Shown here piece after piece: positions 36,474 to 45,864 of a stretch of 64,000 nucleotides of DNA. The stretch lies in NCBI RefSeq assembly GCF_016861915.1, contig NZ_BOLX01000002.1, positions 62,001 to 126,000 on the forward strand. The letters are read 5' to 3'. The notes under the pieces are model-generated. The model searched no databases. It was not told the DNA's origin and was given only the letters and a program-made list of their open reading frames with translations. This DNA is from Apilactobacillus nanyangensis (lineage in GTDB: Bacteria > Bacillota > Bacilli > Lactobacillales > Lactobacillaceae). The first letter of the stretch is position 1; the number at the start of each line of letters is the position of its first letter. The position numbers were made by a program, and so were the translations under genes.

Positions 36474-37091
36474 ATGTTTGAATATTTAAAAGGAACCATC
36501 GAAGATGTCCAACCAGGATACATCGTAGTTGATGTAAACGGGGTTGGATACCTGGTATACACATCTAATCCATATGTATACCAAGTAGATAGTAATGAAG
36601 AAGTGAAGGTATTCATTCACCAAGCCGTGACTGATTCATCACAATTACTTTACGGATTCTCAAGTCGAGAATTAAAATCAATTTTTGAAAAATTGTTAAA
36701 CGTTTCAGGAATTGGTCCTAAGAGTGCACTAGCAATTATTGCGGGAAACGATCCACAATCATTACTAAACGCCATCAATACTGAAAACGTTACTTACTTA
36801 ACTAAGTTCCCAGGTGTGGGTCAAAAGACTGCAAAGCAAATCATTCTTGATTTGAAGGGCAAGCTAGATGACATTGCACCATCACTGTTCGATGACTTTA
36901 CTGCTGAAAGCCAACCTGCATCTGATAATAAGTCAGATAACCAAGCACTTGAAGATGCATTAGAAGCACTAAGTGAATTAGGATATTCAGCACGTGATAT
37001 TAAGAAGGCCAGAAAGGCCTTAGAAGATATTGAAGTTACAACAACTGAAGATTACTTAAGACAAGGTTTAAGTGCTGTAACTAAATTTTAA
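36474..37091 (+). CDS. ruvA: Holliday junction branch migration protein RuvA
   Basis: 205 residues: N-terminal OB domain (MFEYLKGTIEDVQPGYIVVD), tandem helix-hairpin-helix motifs (SGIGPKSALAI, FPGVGQKTAKQII) and a C-terminal domain that binds RuvB. It is 13 bp from ruvB and follows mutL by 13 bp, so mutSL-ruvAB probably form one operon. Confidence 0.97.
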   Translation: MFEYLKGTIEDVQPGYIVVDVNGVGYLVYTSNPYVYQVDSNEEVKVFIHQAVTDSSQLLYGFSSRELKSIFEKLLNVSGIGPKSALAIIAGNDPQSLLNAINTENVTYLTKFPGVGQKTAKQIILDLKGKLDDIAPSLFDDFTAESQPASDNKSDNQALEDALEALSELGYSARDIKKARKALEDIEVTTTEDYLRQGLSAVTKF

Positions 37092-37104
37092 GGAGGAGTA
37101 TTAA

Positions 37105-38115
37105 ATGGATGACAACCGCATTATCTCAGGCGATAGTGAAGGTAGAACTGAAGAAACATTTGAAAAATCACTCCGTCCACAATACTTATCAGAGTACATT
37201 GGTCAAGATGACTTAAAAAGAGAGTTGTCAGTGTACATCAAGGCTGCCAAACAACGTGAAGAAACTTTAGACCACGTTCTGTTGTATGGACCTCCTGGAT
37301 TAGGTAAGACCACCTTAGCGATGGTGATTGCAAATGAAATGGAAGCAAACATCAAAACAACTAGTGGTCCGGCAATTGAAAAGACTGGTGATTTAGCAGC
37401 ATTGCTAAATGAATTACAACCTGGTGATATCTTATTCATTGATGAAATTCATCGTCTTCCTAAGACAGTGGAAGAAATGCTTTATTCAGCAATGGAAGAC
37501 TTCAGTGTTGATATCGTTGTAGGTCAAGGACCAACAGCACATCCTGTTCATTTACCATTGCCACCATTTACTTTGATTGGTGCTACTACCAGAGCTGGAT
37601 TGCTATCAGCACCGTTTAGAGATCGTTTCGGAATCGTTGAACACATGAAGTACTACAATACCGAGGATTTACAAGATATTGTTTTACGTTCAGCTGATAT
37701 TTTCCATACTAAGATTTACGATCAAGGTGCACACGAAATTGCTAGACGTTCTAGAGGAACTCCTAGAATTGCTAACCGTTTATTAAAACGAGTTCGTGAC
37801 TTTGCTCAAGTATCTAACGATGGAAATGTTGATGTCGATATTGTTGATACTTCACTTAAAATGTTGGGTGTTGATAACGAAGGATTAGATGCAACTGATA
37901 TTAAGTTGTTAAAGACCATGATTGAGTTTTACAACGGCGGTCCAGTCGGTGTATCAACACTTGCTGCTAATATTGGGGAAGAGGTAAATACGATTGAAGA
38001 AATGTATGAACCATATCTTCTCCAAATTGGTTATATTAAAAGAACTGCCAGAGGTAGAGTGGTAACTGATAACGGTTATCATCACCTTAATTATCCGATT
38101 AATCGTGATAATTAA
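37105..38115 (+). CDS. ruvB: Holliday junction branch migration ATPase RuvB
   Basis: 336-residue AAA+ motor with Walker [12 protein letters not shown], Walker [26 protein letters not shown] and a C-terminal winged helix. AAGGAGGAG precedes the ATG. The queA and tgt genes that usually follow ruvB in lactobacilli are absent; yajC comes next after 67 bp. Confidence 0.98.
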   Translation: MDDNRIISGDSEGRTEETFEKSLRPQYLSEYIGQDDLKRELSVYIKAAKQREETLDHVLLYGPPGLGKTTLAMVIANEMEANIKTTSGPAIEKTGDLAALLNELQPGDILFIDEIHRLPKTVEEMLYSAMEDFSVDIVVGQGPTAHPVHLPLPPFTLIGATTRAGLLSAPFRDRFGIVEHMKYYNTEDLQDIVLRSADIFHTKIYDQGAHEIARRSRGTPRIANRLLKRVRDFAQVSNDGNVDVDIVDTSLKMLGVDNEGLDATDIKLLKTMIEFYNGGPVGVSTLAANIGEEVNTIEEMYEPYLLQIGYIKRTARGRVVTDNGYHHLNYPINRDN

Positions 38116-38182
38116 AAACTGGACTATTAATGATAATTTTGATAAGATATATATTAAATTATGAGAGGTACGGTGAACTATA

Positions 38183-38497
38183 ATGGGTAACTACAGTGGA
38201 TTTATTATTTTAATCGTTTTATTTGCGATTATGTATTTCTTGGTTATTAGACCACAAAAGAAACAACAACAAAAACATGCAGAAACTTTAAGACAACTTC
38301 AAAAGGGTGACCACGTAACAACTATCGGTCGATTACATGGTATCGTTGATGATATCAATGAAGAAGAAAAGACTGTTACTTTAGACTGTGACGGCATTTA
38401 CTTAGTATTTGACCTAAACGCAATCGCAAAGGTAACTGATCGTGTTGCTGACACTAAGTCAGACGACAAAGCAGAAGAAGCTAAAGAAGAAAAATAA
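38183..38497 (+). CDS. yajC: Preprotein translocase subunit YajC
   Basis: 104 residues: one N-terminal transmembrane segment (about 5-25) followed by RPQKKQQQKHAE and the KGDHVTTIGRLHG block typical of YajC, with an acidic C-terminal tail. It is an accessory of the SecDF-YajC complex. A TATATT hexamer in the gap suggests a separate promoter. It is followed by a strong terminator. Confidence 0.94.
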   Translation: MGNYSGFIILIVLFAIMYFLVIRPQKKQQQKHAETLRQLQKGDHVTTIGRLHGIVDDINEEEKTVTLDCDGIYLVFDLNAIAKVTDRVADTKSDDKAEEAKEEK

Positions 38498-38504
38498 TAA
38501 GTTG

Positions 38505-38548
38505 AAAGAGACAGTTTTCAGCACTGCTGAAGGTTGTCTCTTTTGTCT
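38505..38548 (+). terminator. Terminator after yajC
   Basis: A 19-bp stem with G-U wobbles, 38505-38523 with 38525-38543, begins AAAGAGACAG and ends GTCTCTTT, then TTGTCT. Confidence 0.85.
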
Positions 38549-38624
38549 GTTAAGGCCTAAACAACATAAATGACCATATGATATAATTATGTTATGAATT
38601 TATAGAAGGATATTAGGAGCGATT

Positions 38625-39602
38625 ATGAGTAAAATGTTTAATTTTTTCAATTTATCAACGCAAAGTAAGATTATCAAAGCCATTTGCGATTTTGATACAA
38701 TTATTATCCATAGACACCAACGACCAGATCCAGATGCATATGGTTCTCAAATGGGATTAGCTAACATCATCAAGGAATCTTTCCCAAATAAGAATGTTTA
38801 CTGTGTTGGAAAGCAATATCAAAGTTTCGATTGGTTAGGAACAACCGACGAAATTGATGACGATGTATACAAAAATGCATTAGTTATCGTTGTTGATACC
38901 GCTAACCAACCTCGAGTTGATGATGATAGATATACTCAAGGAAAGATGATGATTAAGATTGATCACCATCCAAATGATGACCAATTTGGAGACATTATGT
39001 GGGTAAAACCAGAAGCATCAAGTACATCTGAATTAATCTATGATTTGTTTGAAACATCAAAGAAATTAAAGATTAACGCAAATGCTGGTCGCTTATTATA
39101 CGCTGGTATTATTGGTGATACAGGTCGTTTCAAATATCCATCTACTTCATCAAACACATTTAGGGTAGCATCTGAATTGGCTAAGTTAGACTTCTCAATT
39201 AGTGAAGTTAACACAATTGAATCATCAATTGACTTACCAATGGCAAGACTATCCGCATACGTATATGAAAATCTAAGTATTACCGATAGCGGGGCCGCTT
39301 ATATCGTATTAAGCGATGAAGTTTTGGAACCATTCAATTTAGGTAATGAAAGAACTTCAGCTGTTGTGCCACTTCCTGGCAATATCAATCAAGTAACCGC
39401 TTGGGCTATCTTTATTCAAAAAGAAGATGGCACATACAAGATTAGTTTGAGATCCAAAGGACCTGCTATTAATGAATTAGCCAAGGAATTTGGTGGTGGC
39501 GGTCATGATTTGGCAAGTGGTGCTGCTGCTAAAGACGAGGACGAAATCAAGTCGGTAATTAGTAAATTAGACGAATTAGTCGCTAGTTACAAAGGAGAAT
39601 AA
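38625..39602 (+). CDS. nrnA: DHH-family phosphoesterase NrnA-like (nanoRNase / pAp phosphatase)
   Basis: 325 residues with DHH-family motifs HRHQRPDPDAYGSQ, VVDTAN, KIDHHPNDD and GIIGDTGRF, and the DHHA1 motif GGGGHDLASGA. The family degrades oligoribonucleotides of 2-5 nt and 3'-phosphoadenosine 5'-phosphate. TATAAT at 38582-38587 marks its promoter. It is followed 3 bp later by a DEAD-box helicase gene, so an RNA-turnover pair is plausible. Confidence 0.93.
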   Translation: MSKMFNFFNLSTQSKIIKAICDFDTIIIHRHQRPDPDAYGSQMGLANIIKESFPNKNVYCVGKQYQSFDWLGTTDEIDDDVYKNALVIVVDTANQPRVDDDRYTQGKMMIKIDHHPNDDQFGDIMWVKPEASSTSELIYDLFETSKKLKINANAGRLLYAGIIGDTGRFKYPSTSSNTFRVASELAKLDFSISEVNTIESSIDLPMARLSAYVYENLSITDSGAAYIVLSDEVLEPFNLGNERTSAVVPLPGNINQVTAWAIFIQKEDGTYKISLRSKGPAINELAKEFGGGGHDLASGAAAKDEDEIKSVISKLDELVASYKGE

Positions 39603-39605
39603 TAA

Positions 39606-40967
39606 ATGCCAAGTACATTTAAGCAATACAACTTAAAGCCATTCATCATGGATGCTTTAGACGAATTAAACTTTAGAGAACCAACTGCCATTCAGGAAAA
39701 GATTATTCCTGAAATCCGTAAGGGCAGAAGTGTTGTTGGTCAATCAGCAACAGGTAGTGGTAAAACCCATGCGTTCTTGTTACCAATTTTTGATAACTTA
39801 GACGTTGATACTTTGGAAGTTCAAGCTGTTATTACCACACCAAGTCGTGAATTAGCTTACCAAATTTACAACAATGCTAAGCAACTAGCTAAGCATTCAG
39901 ATAAGACCATTCATATCGCTAACTACGTTGGTGGTACTGACAAGGTTAGACAAATTGAAAAGCTAAAGAATGAACAACCACAAATCGTTATTGGAACTCC
40001 AGGTCGTATTTCTGATTTGATCAAGGGTCAACATTTACAAGTTCACACAGCTACTCAACTAGTAATTGACGAAGCTGATATGACATTAGACCTTGGTTTC
40101 TTAAACGACATTGATAATATCGCTGCCAGCTTTGGTAAGGATGTTCAAATGATGGTGTTCTCAGCAACAATTCCACAAAAATTGAAACCATTCTTGAAGA
40201 AGTATCTTGAAAACCCATACGTTGAAAACATTCCAAACAGAACTGTTATCAGTCCAACCATTGATAACTGGTTAATTTCAACTAAGGGTCAAAACAAGAA
40301 CGACTTAATATACAAGTTAATCACCATGGGTGAACCTTATCTTGTATTAATCTTTGCTAACACTAGAAAACGTGTTGAAGAAATTTATGAATTCTTACGT
40401 AACCAAGGATTAAAGGTGGGAATCGTTTCTGGTGATTTAACACCACGTGAACGTAAGAGAACAATGAAACAAATTCAAAATCTTGAATTCCAATACGTTG
40501 TAGCCACTGATTTAGCTGCTCGTGGAATTGATATTGAAGGGGTTTCTGACGTTATTAACGATGATATTCCAGAAGACTTGGAATACTTCATTCACCGTGT
40601 TGGAAGAACTGGTAGAAATAACATGCCTGGTACTGCGGTTACTCTTTACTCTCCTGATGAAGAAGATGAAATCGACGCATTAGAAAAGATGGGCATTTCA
40701 TTTAAGCCAAAGGTTATTCGTGGTAGCCGTGTTGAAGACACTTATGATCGTAACCGTAGAAAGTCACACCGTCGTGGTCATGATAAGTTAGAACCAACCA
40801 TGATTGGTATGATTAAAAAGAAGAAGAGAAACGTTAAACCAGGTTACAAGAACAAGATTAAACAAGAGCTTAAGCGAAACGATGAAATGAATCGTCGTAT
40901 CCAACAAAGAGAAGAAGGACGTCGTAAGAGAAAGTCCAAGAAGAACAGTTCACAACGTTATAGATAA
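39606..40967 (+). CDS. DEAD-box ATP-dependent RNA helicase (CshB-like)
   Basis: 453 residues with the full DEAD-box motif set: Q motif (FREPTAIQEKIIP), ATGSGKT, TPSREL, GTPGRI, DEAD, SAT, RGIDI and HRVGRTGR. The C-terminus is highly basic (Lys/Arg-rich from about residue 375), which would bind RNA. This resembles CshB of Bacillus. It starts 3 bp after nrnA, and GGAG lies before the ATG. Confidence 0.93.
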   Translation: MPSTFKQYNLKPFIMDALDELNFREPTAIQEKIIPEIRKGRSVVGQSATGSGKTHAFLLPIFDNLDVDTLEVQAVITTPSRELAYQIYNNAKQLAKHSDKTIHIANYVGGTDKVRQIEKLKNEQPQIVIGTPGRISDLIKGQHLQVHTATQLVIDEADMTLDLGFLNDIDNIAASFGKDVQMMVFSATIPQKLKPFLKKYLENPYVENIPNRTVISPTIDNWLISTKGQNKNDLIYKLITMGEPYLVLIFANTRKRVEEIYEFLRNQGLKVGIVSGDLTPRERKRTMKQIQNLEFQYVVATDLAARGIDIEGVSDVINDDIPEDLEYFIHRVGRTGRNNMPGTAVTLYSPDEEDEIDALEKMGISFKPKVIRGSRVEDTYDRNRRKSHRRGHDKLEPTMIGMIKKKKRNVKPGYKNKIKQELKRNDEMNRRIQQREEGRRKRKSKKNSSQRYR

Positions 40968-40970
40968 CGT

Positions 40971-40999
40971 TTGACACCGGTTTTAATAAACCATATAAT
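40971..40999 (+). promoter_or_regulatory. Consensus promoter of the alaS T-box transcript
   Basis: TTGACA (40971-40976) and TATAAT (40994-40999) are exactly 17 bp apart, the ideal SigA promoter. Confidence 0.9.
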
Positions 41000-41004
41000 T
41001 TAGA

Positions 41005-41215
41005 TATAAATTAGAGAACATGCTTGTATAATTTCATTTTAAGAGACATCTTGGTTGGTGAAAAAGATGATTGGGTTTATCAAGTGCTATCTCGAGTAAT
41101 AATTAGATCGCTTTCTCAGCGTTATTGAGACTTAAAGAGGTATACGAAAAAACATCGTTGCAAGTAAAGTGGTACCGCGCATATAGCGTCTTTACTAGCA
41201 ACGGTGTTTTTGTGC
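41005..41215 (+). ncRNA. T-box leader controlling alaS (alanine)
   Basis: AAGAGA precedes a CATCTT/AAGATG distal helix with GGTTGGTGAAA in the loop. A likely specifier GCT (41086-41088, followed by A) codes for alanine. The T-box core AAGTGGTACCGCG is at 41167-41179, with UGGU matching tRNAs ending ACCA. The terminator pairs AACATCGTTGC (41151-41161) with GCAACGGTGTT (41198-41208), then a T-run. The leader fills the gap between the helicase gene and alaS. Confidence 0.92.
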
Positions 41216-41233
41216 TTATTGGAGGGAATTTCT

Positions 41234-43876
41234 ATGAAAAAATTAGATAGTAGTCAAATTCGTGCTATGTATTTGGAATTTTTCAAACAACATGGTCACA
41301 CAATTGAACCAAGTGCTTCATTAGTACCAAAGGATGATCCATCACTTCTATGGATTAACTCTGGTGTTGCCACAATGAAGAAATACTTTGACGGTAGTGT
41401 TGTTCCAAAGAACCACCGTTTAACTAGTTCACAAAAGAGTATTAGAACTAACGATATCGAAAATGTTGGTAAGACAGCTCGTCACCACACATTATTCGAA
41501 ATGTTAGGTAACTTCTCAGTTGGTGATTACTTCAAGAAAGAAGCCATTACATGGGCTTTTGAACTACTAACTTCACCAGAATGGTTTGGTTGGAACAAAG
41601 AAAAGCTATACATGACTGTATATCCTGAAGATACTGATGCTAAGAAATTCTGGCAAGAAGCAGGGGTTGCTGCTGACCACTTAATCGATATGGATGATAA
41701 CTTCTGGGATATTGGTCAAGGTCCTTCAGGTCCAGATACTGAAATCTTCTACGACCGTGGAGAAAAATACGATAACTTAGCTCCAGATGATCCAGAAAAC
41801 TACCCTGGTGGGGAAAACGAAAGATATCTTGAAGTTTGGAACATTGTGTTCTCACAATTTAACCACAAACCAGATGATACCTACGAACCACTTCCAAGAA
41901 AGAACATTGATACGGGGATGGGATTAGAACGTGTTGTTTCAATTTTTGAAGACGCACCAACTAACTTTGAAACCGACTTGTTCATGCCAATCATTGAAAA
42001 GACTCAATCACTAAGTGACGGTAAGAAGTACGGTGAAAATGCTCAAGATGATATCGACTTTAAGATTATCGCTGACCATGCTCGTGCAATTACTTTCGCT
42101 ATTGGTGATGGTGCTCTTCCATCTAACGTTGGTAGAGGATACGTTATCAGACGTTTAATCAGACGTGCCATTGTTTCTGGTCACCGTTTAGGTATCAAGG
42201 ATGATTTCTTATATCAATTAGTTCCAGTTGTCGGTGAAATCATGAAGTCATACTACCCAGAAGTATTGGAACAAAAAGATTACCTAGAAAAGGTAATTCA
42301 TTCTGAAGAAAAACGTTTCAATGAAACACTATCTGATGGTTTACAACTTCTTGGTGAATTAATGGACAACTTGAAGAAGACAAACCAAAAGACTGTTGAA
42401 GGAAAAGATGCCTTCAAGCTATATGATACTTACGGTTTCCCATTAGAAATGACTAAGGAATACCTAGAAGATGCTGGATTCTCAGTTGATGAAACTGGTT
42501 TTAAAGCAGAAATGCAAAAACAAAAGGAACGTGCTAGAAATGCGCGCGGAAACGACAAGTCAATGGGTGTTCAACGTGATCTATTAATCGACATTAAGAC
42601 ACCAAGTGAATATGTTGGTTACTCACAACTAGAAGTTGCTGACGCTAAACTACTTGATATTATTGTTGATGAAAAATTAGTTGACCAAGCTGGCGCTGGA
42701 GAAGCTGAAGTTATCTTCGATAAGACTCCATTCTACGCTGAAATGGGTGGTCAAGTTGCTGACCAAGGTACTATTGTTGATGAAGATGGTAACCTATGTG
42801 CAAAGGTTACTGACGTACAACACGCACCAAATGGTCAAAACTTACACACTGTTGAAGTAATTACTAGTCTTTCAAAAGACCATCAATACAAACTAAGTGT
42901 TGATCGTAAGTTCCACGCATTGGTTGAACACAACCATACTGCAACCCACTTATTGGACCAATCATTGAGAAATGTTTTAGGTGATCATACTCAACAAGCT
43001 GGTTCATTAGTTGAACCAAACTACCTAAGATTTGACTTTACTCACTTCGGTTCAGTAACTAAGGAAGACCTACAAAAGGTTGAAGACTTAGTTAACGAAG
43101 AAATCTTCAAGGCAGAACCTGTTACTACTGTTGAAACAGACCAAGAAACAGGTAAGAAGATGGGTGCCATCGCCTTATTCGATAGTAAGTACGGTGATAA
43201 AGTTAGAGTTGTTAGCGCTGGTGATTACTCAGTTGAATTCTGTGGTGGTAACCATGTAAGCAACACTAGTCAAATTGGACTATTTAAGATTGTTTCAGAA
43301 TCAGGTGTTGGTGCCGGTGTTAGAAGAATTGAAGCCGTAACTTCAAAGGCTGCTTTTGATTACCTAAACAATGAAGAAGCACTTCTAAAACAAGTTGCTG
43401 ATCAAGTTAAGACTATTCAAGTTAAGGAAGTTCCTAACAAGGTTGCTCAATTACAAGAACAAATCAAGGACTTACAACAAAAACAAGATAAGTTAGAATC
43501 AAAGATTGCCAGCCAACAAGCTAACTCAGTTTTCGATGACGTTAAAGAAGTTAACGGAAACAAGATTATCACTGGTATTTTAAATGTTTCAGGAATGGAT
43601 CAACTAAGACAACTAGCTGATACTTGGAGAAGTAAGAATCTATCAGACGTATTAGTTCTTGGAACTCAAAGTGGTGAAAAGGCTAACCTAATTGTCGCTG
43701 TAAGTGATGAAAAGGTTAAGGATGGTATGAAGGCCGGTGACATCATTAAGTCAATTTCTAAGGAAATTAATGGTGGCGGTGGTGGCCGTCCAAACATGGC
43801 TCAAGCCGGTGGTTCAAAGCCTGAAGGATTACCTAAGGCAATGGAAGCAGCAGTTACTTGGTTAGAAAACTTTTAA
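41234..43876 (+). CDS. alaS: Alanyl-tRNA synthetase
   Basis: Class II synthetase of 880 residues: N-terminal catalytic domain (MKKLDSSQIRAMYLEFF to about 450), an editing domain with HNHTATHLLDQ and CGGNHVSNTSQIG (zinc-binding His/Cys residues), and a C-terminal domain with GGGGGRPNMAQAGG. ATG 41234 lies 8 bp after GGAGGGAA. It is controlled by the T-box leader. Confidence 0.98.
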   Translation: MKKLDSSQIRAMYLEFFKQHGHTIEPSASLVPKDDPSLLWINSGVATMKKYFDGSVVPKNHRLTSSQKSIRTNDIENVGKTARHHTLFEMLGNFSVGDYFKKEAITWAFELLTSPEWFGWNKEKLYMTVYPEDTDAKKFWQEAGVAADHLIDMDDNFWDIGQGPSGPDTEIFYDRGEKYDNLAPDDPENYPGGENERYLEVWNIVFSQFNHKPDDTYEPLPRKNIDTGMGLERVVSIFEDAPTNFETDLFMPIIEKTQSLSDGKKYGENAQDDIDFKIIADHARAITFAIGDGALPSNVGRGYVIRRLIRRAIVSGHRLGIKDDFLYQLVPVVGEIMKSYYPEVLEQKDYLEKVIHSEEKRFNETLSDGLQLLGELMDNLKKTNQKTVEGKDAFKLYDTYGFPLEMTKEYLEDAGFSVDETGFKAEMQKQKERARNARGNDKSMGVQRDLLIDIKTPSEYVGYSQLEVADAKLLDIIVDEKLVDQAGAGEAEVIFDKTPFYAEMGGQVADQGTIVDEDGNLCAKVTDVQHAPNGQNLHTVEVITSLSKDHQYKLSVDRKFHALVEHNHTATHLLDQSLRNVLGDHTQQAGSLVEPNYLRFDFTHFGSVTKEDLQKVEDLVNEEIFKAEPVTTVETDQETGKKMGAIALFDSKYGDKVRVVSAGDYSVEFCGGNHVSNTSQIGLFKIVSESGVGAGVRRIEAVTSKAAFDYLNNEEALLKQVADQVKTIQVKEVPNKVAQLQEQIKDLQQKQDKLESKIASQQANSVFDDVKEVNGNKIITGILNVSGMDQLRQLADTWRSKNLSDVLVLGTQSGEKANLIVAVSDEKVKDGMKAGDIIKSISKEINGGGGGRPNMAQAGGSKPEGLPKAMEAAVTWLENF

Positions 43877-43955
43877 AAATAATTAATATTTAAGTTTTAT
43901 TTTGTTCTAAGTAGAATTATAATAAACCTACATCATAGATTTAGAGGTGTTATAA

Positions 43956-44228
43956 ATGAGTGCTTCAGATAAGACAATGTATTTTGATTTAAGCAACAAT
44001 ACTCCAAAGAATGTTCACGATACGCTTTTAATCGTATTTAAGGCATTGGAGGAAAAGGGATACGATCCATACAATCAAATTGTCGGATATTTAATTTCAG
44101 GAGATCCTGCATATATTCCTCGATTTAATGATGCTCGTAATTTAATTCGCCGCTATGAAAGAGACGAGATTATTGAAGAGTTGGTTCGTTTTTACTTGGA
44201 CAAGAATAATGATCGTGAGGAAAACTAA
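43956..44228 (+). CDS. ireB: IreB family regulatory phosphoprotein (YrzL, UPF0297)
   Basis: 90 residues matching the UPF0297/IreB family, with [34 protein letters not shown] and a basic/acidic tail. In Enterococcus IreB is phosphorylated by the Ser/Thr kinase IreK and modulates cephalosporin resistance. TATAAT at 43918-43923 provides a promoter. It is the first gene of the conserved yrzL-ruvX-yrzB cluster downstream of alaS. Confidence 0.93.
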   Translation: MSASDKTMYFDLSNNTPKNVHDTLLIVFKALEEKGYDPYNQIVGYLISGDPAYIPRFNDARNLIRRYERDEIIEELVRFYLDKNNDREEN

Positions 44229-44231
44229 TAT

Positions 44232-44663
44232 ATGAGATTAATGGGGATGGATGTCGGATCTAAGACAGTTGGGATTTCTGTTAGTGATTTATTGGGATGG
44301 ACAGCACAAGGTGTTGAAATCATTCCGATTAATGAAGATGAAGAACAATTTGGATTAGATCGGGTAGCCGAATTAGTCGAAAAATATGAAATTATGGGGT
44401 TTGTTCTAGGGTTACCTAAGAACATGAATAATACCTCAGGACCTAGAGTTGAAGCTTCAAAACGATATGGTGAAATGTTAAAAGAAAAATTTAACTTACC
44501 AGTTGATTTTGTTGACGAACGTTTAACAACAGTTGAAGCCGAAAGAATGTTGATTGAAAAAGCGGACACTTCTAGAGAAAAACGTAAAAAAGTTATCGAT
44601 AAAATTGCTTCTGAATTAATTTTACAAACATATTTAGATGGCAAAGGTAAACTAACAAGATAA
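44232..44663 (+). CDS. ruvX: Putative pre-16S rRNA nuclease / Holliday junction resolvase YqgF
   Basis: 143 residues with an RNase H-like fold. It has [25 protein letters not shown] and a C-terminal Asp/ILQ block ([14 protein letters not shown]); the acidic metal residues are all present. YqgF is implicated in 16S rRNA 5'-end maturation and in recombination. It starts 3 bp after yrzL. Confidence 0.93.
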   Translation: MRLMGMDVGSKTVGISVSDLLGWTAQGVEIIPINEDEEQFGLDRVAELVEKYEIMGFVLGLPKNMNNTSGPRVEASKRYGEMLKEKFNLPVDFVDERLTTVEAERMLIEKADTSREKRKKVIDKIASELILQTYLDGKGKLTR

Positions 44664-44681
44664 AGAAAAGAGGGCTTAGCA

Positions 44682-44993
44682 ATGGACAACAACGAAGAAG
44701 AACAACAGCAAATTTCATTAGTTGACGAAAAAGGAAACGAAGAATTATACGACGTTTTATTCACTTTCGAATCTGATGATTTTGGCAAATCATACATCCT
44801 ACTTTACCCTGCCGGTAAAGCAGATGATGAAGAAGTTAACATTGAAGCATATGCCTTACCAGAAGGCGATGATCCAATGGACCCACAAGGTGGAGACTTA
44901 CAATTAATCGAAACTGATGAAGAATGGGAAATGGTTGAATCAGTGCTAAACACTTTATTAGATACCGATGACGGTGACGATGAAGAAGAATAA
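44682..44993 (+). CDS. yrzB: YrzB family protein (DUF1292, UPF0473)
   Basis: 103-residue, very acidic protein with the family pattern LFTFESDDFGKSYILLYPA. Function is unknown, but it is always beside ruvX in Bacilli. AGAGGGC precedes the ATG. It ends the cluster, and a terminator follows. Confidence 0.9.
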   Translation: MDNNEEEQQQISLVDEKGNEELYDVLFTFESDDFGKSYILLYPAGKADDEEVNIEAYALPEGDDPMDPQGGDLQLIETDEEWEMVESVLNTLLDTDDGDDEEE

Positions 44994-45003
44994 GTAACAA
45001 CAT

Positions 45004-45032
45004 AAAAGATGCCGTAATGGCGTCTTTTTTTG
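45004..45032 (+). terminator. Terminator after yrzB
   Basis: AAAAGATGCC (45004-45013) pairs with GGCGTCTTTT (45019-45028), one wobble, then a T-run. Confidence 0.88.
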
Positions 45033-45102
45033 TGTTCTTTACTGGTTATAGTCTGCCTTTTCATGCTAAAATAGTGATGAAGTTAATGGAGGTTTATCGA
45101 AA

Positions 45103-45366
45103 ATGAACGACACGAATCAACGCTTTAAAGCTAGTATTGGAAAAAAGAATTATACATTTGTAGGGAAGAGTTCTGCAGATCACATGAAGACAGTGACTGA
45201 GTTAATGAATCGCCAATTGGTTCAATTAAAGGAAATGTCACCTGATATTAATGATGAAGATGCGGCTATTTTGTTAGCATTTAATGCATTTTCAGAACAA
45301 ATTAAGTTGCAAGAAAAATTAAATGAATTAACTGAAAATAATGAAGAAGAAGGAAACATTAACTAA
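45103..45366 (+). CDS. zapA: Cell division protein ZapA
   Basis: 87 residues: a short beta N-terminus (RFKASIGKKNYTFVG), the conserved helix ending ILLAFNAFSEQIKLQ and a coiled-coil end. ZapA bundles FtsZ filaments at midcell. Its stop overlaps the start of the CvpA gene by one base. Confidence 0.9.
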   Translation: MNDTNQRFKASIGKKNYTFVGKSSADHMKTVTELMNRQLVQLKEMSPDINDEDAAILLAFNAFSEQIKLQEKLNELTENNEEEGNIN

Positions 45367-45851
45367 TGCTATTTAATATTATTATAGTTTTATTGCTTGT
45401 TTATGGTGGATACGATGGATATCACCGTGGTTTAGCACAAGAAATATTACGTGTTGTTGGTTTTTTGTTTAGCCTACTTGTGTCATTATATTTTTCAAGA
45501 GATTTGAGTCAGGCAATTTTTGCTAATAGTAGTTTGATTAATGATCAAATTTTATGTAATAGTATTAGCTTCTTTATTATATTTTTAATTTCTGGAATTT
45601 GTGTACGTATTGTAATTTCTTTAATAGACAAAATTACCCATATTCCAGTAATTCACCAACTTAATGCAATTGGTGGAACTATTATAGGATTGATAATTGC
45701 TTATTTATCAGTTTTATTTATCTTAAATGTTATTTCTGTTCTACCAAGCAATCAAATAACAAAACAATATCATCAGTCATCAGTTGCTGAGTTTATTGTT
45801 CATAAAACACCAATTATTTCACACGATTTATATGAAAAATGGCTAAGATAA
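45366..45851 (+). CDS. CvpA family membrane protein
   Basis: 161 residues with four transmembrane segments (about 2-20, 28-48, 65-90 and 105-128) and the family pattern GYDGYHRGLAQE. It is related to colicin V production protein; its role in Gram-positives is unclear. It lies between zapA (1-bp overlap) and mutS2 (13-bp gap), the conserved order in Bacilli. Confidence 0.9.
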   Translation: MLFNIIIVLLLVYGGYDGYHRGLAQEILRVVGFLFSLLVSLYFSRDLSQAIFANSSLINDQILCNSISFFIIFLISGICVRIVISLIDKITHIPVIHQLNAIGGTIIGLIIAYLSVLFILNVISVLPSNQITKQYHQSSVAEFIVHKTPIISHDLYEKWLR

Positions 45852-45864
45852 GGTGATTAAATAA

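Noticed and set aside
44225-44797. Long minus-strand open frame opposite ruvX and yrzB
   Set aside because: It runs antisense to two well-supported conserved genes, and its translation is Ser-rich without family resemblance: a codon-bias shadow.
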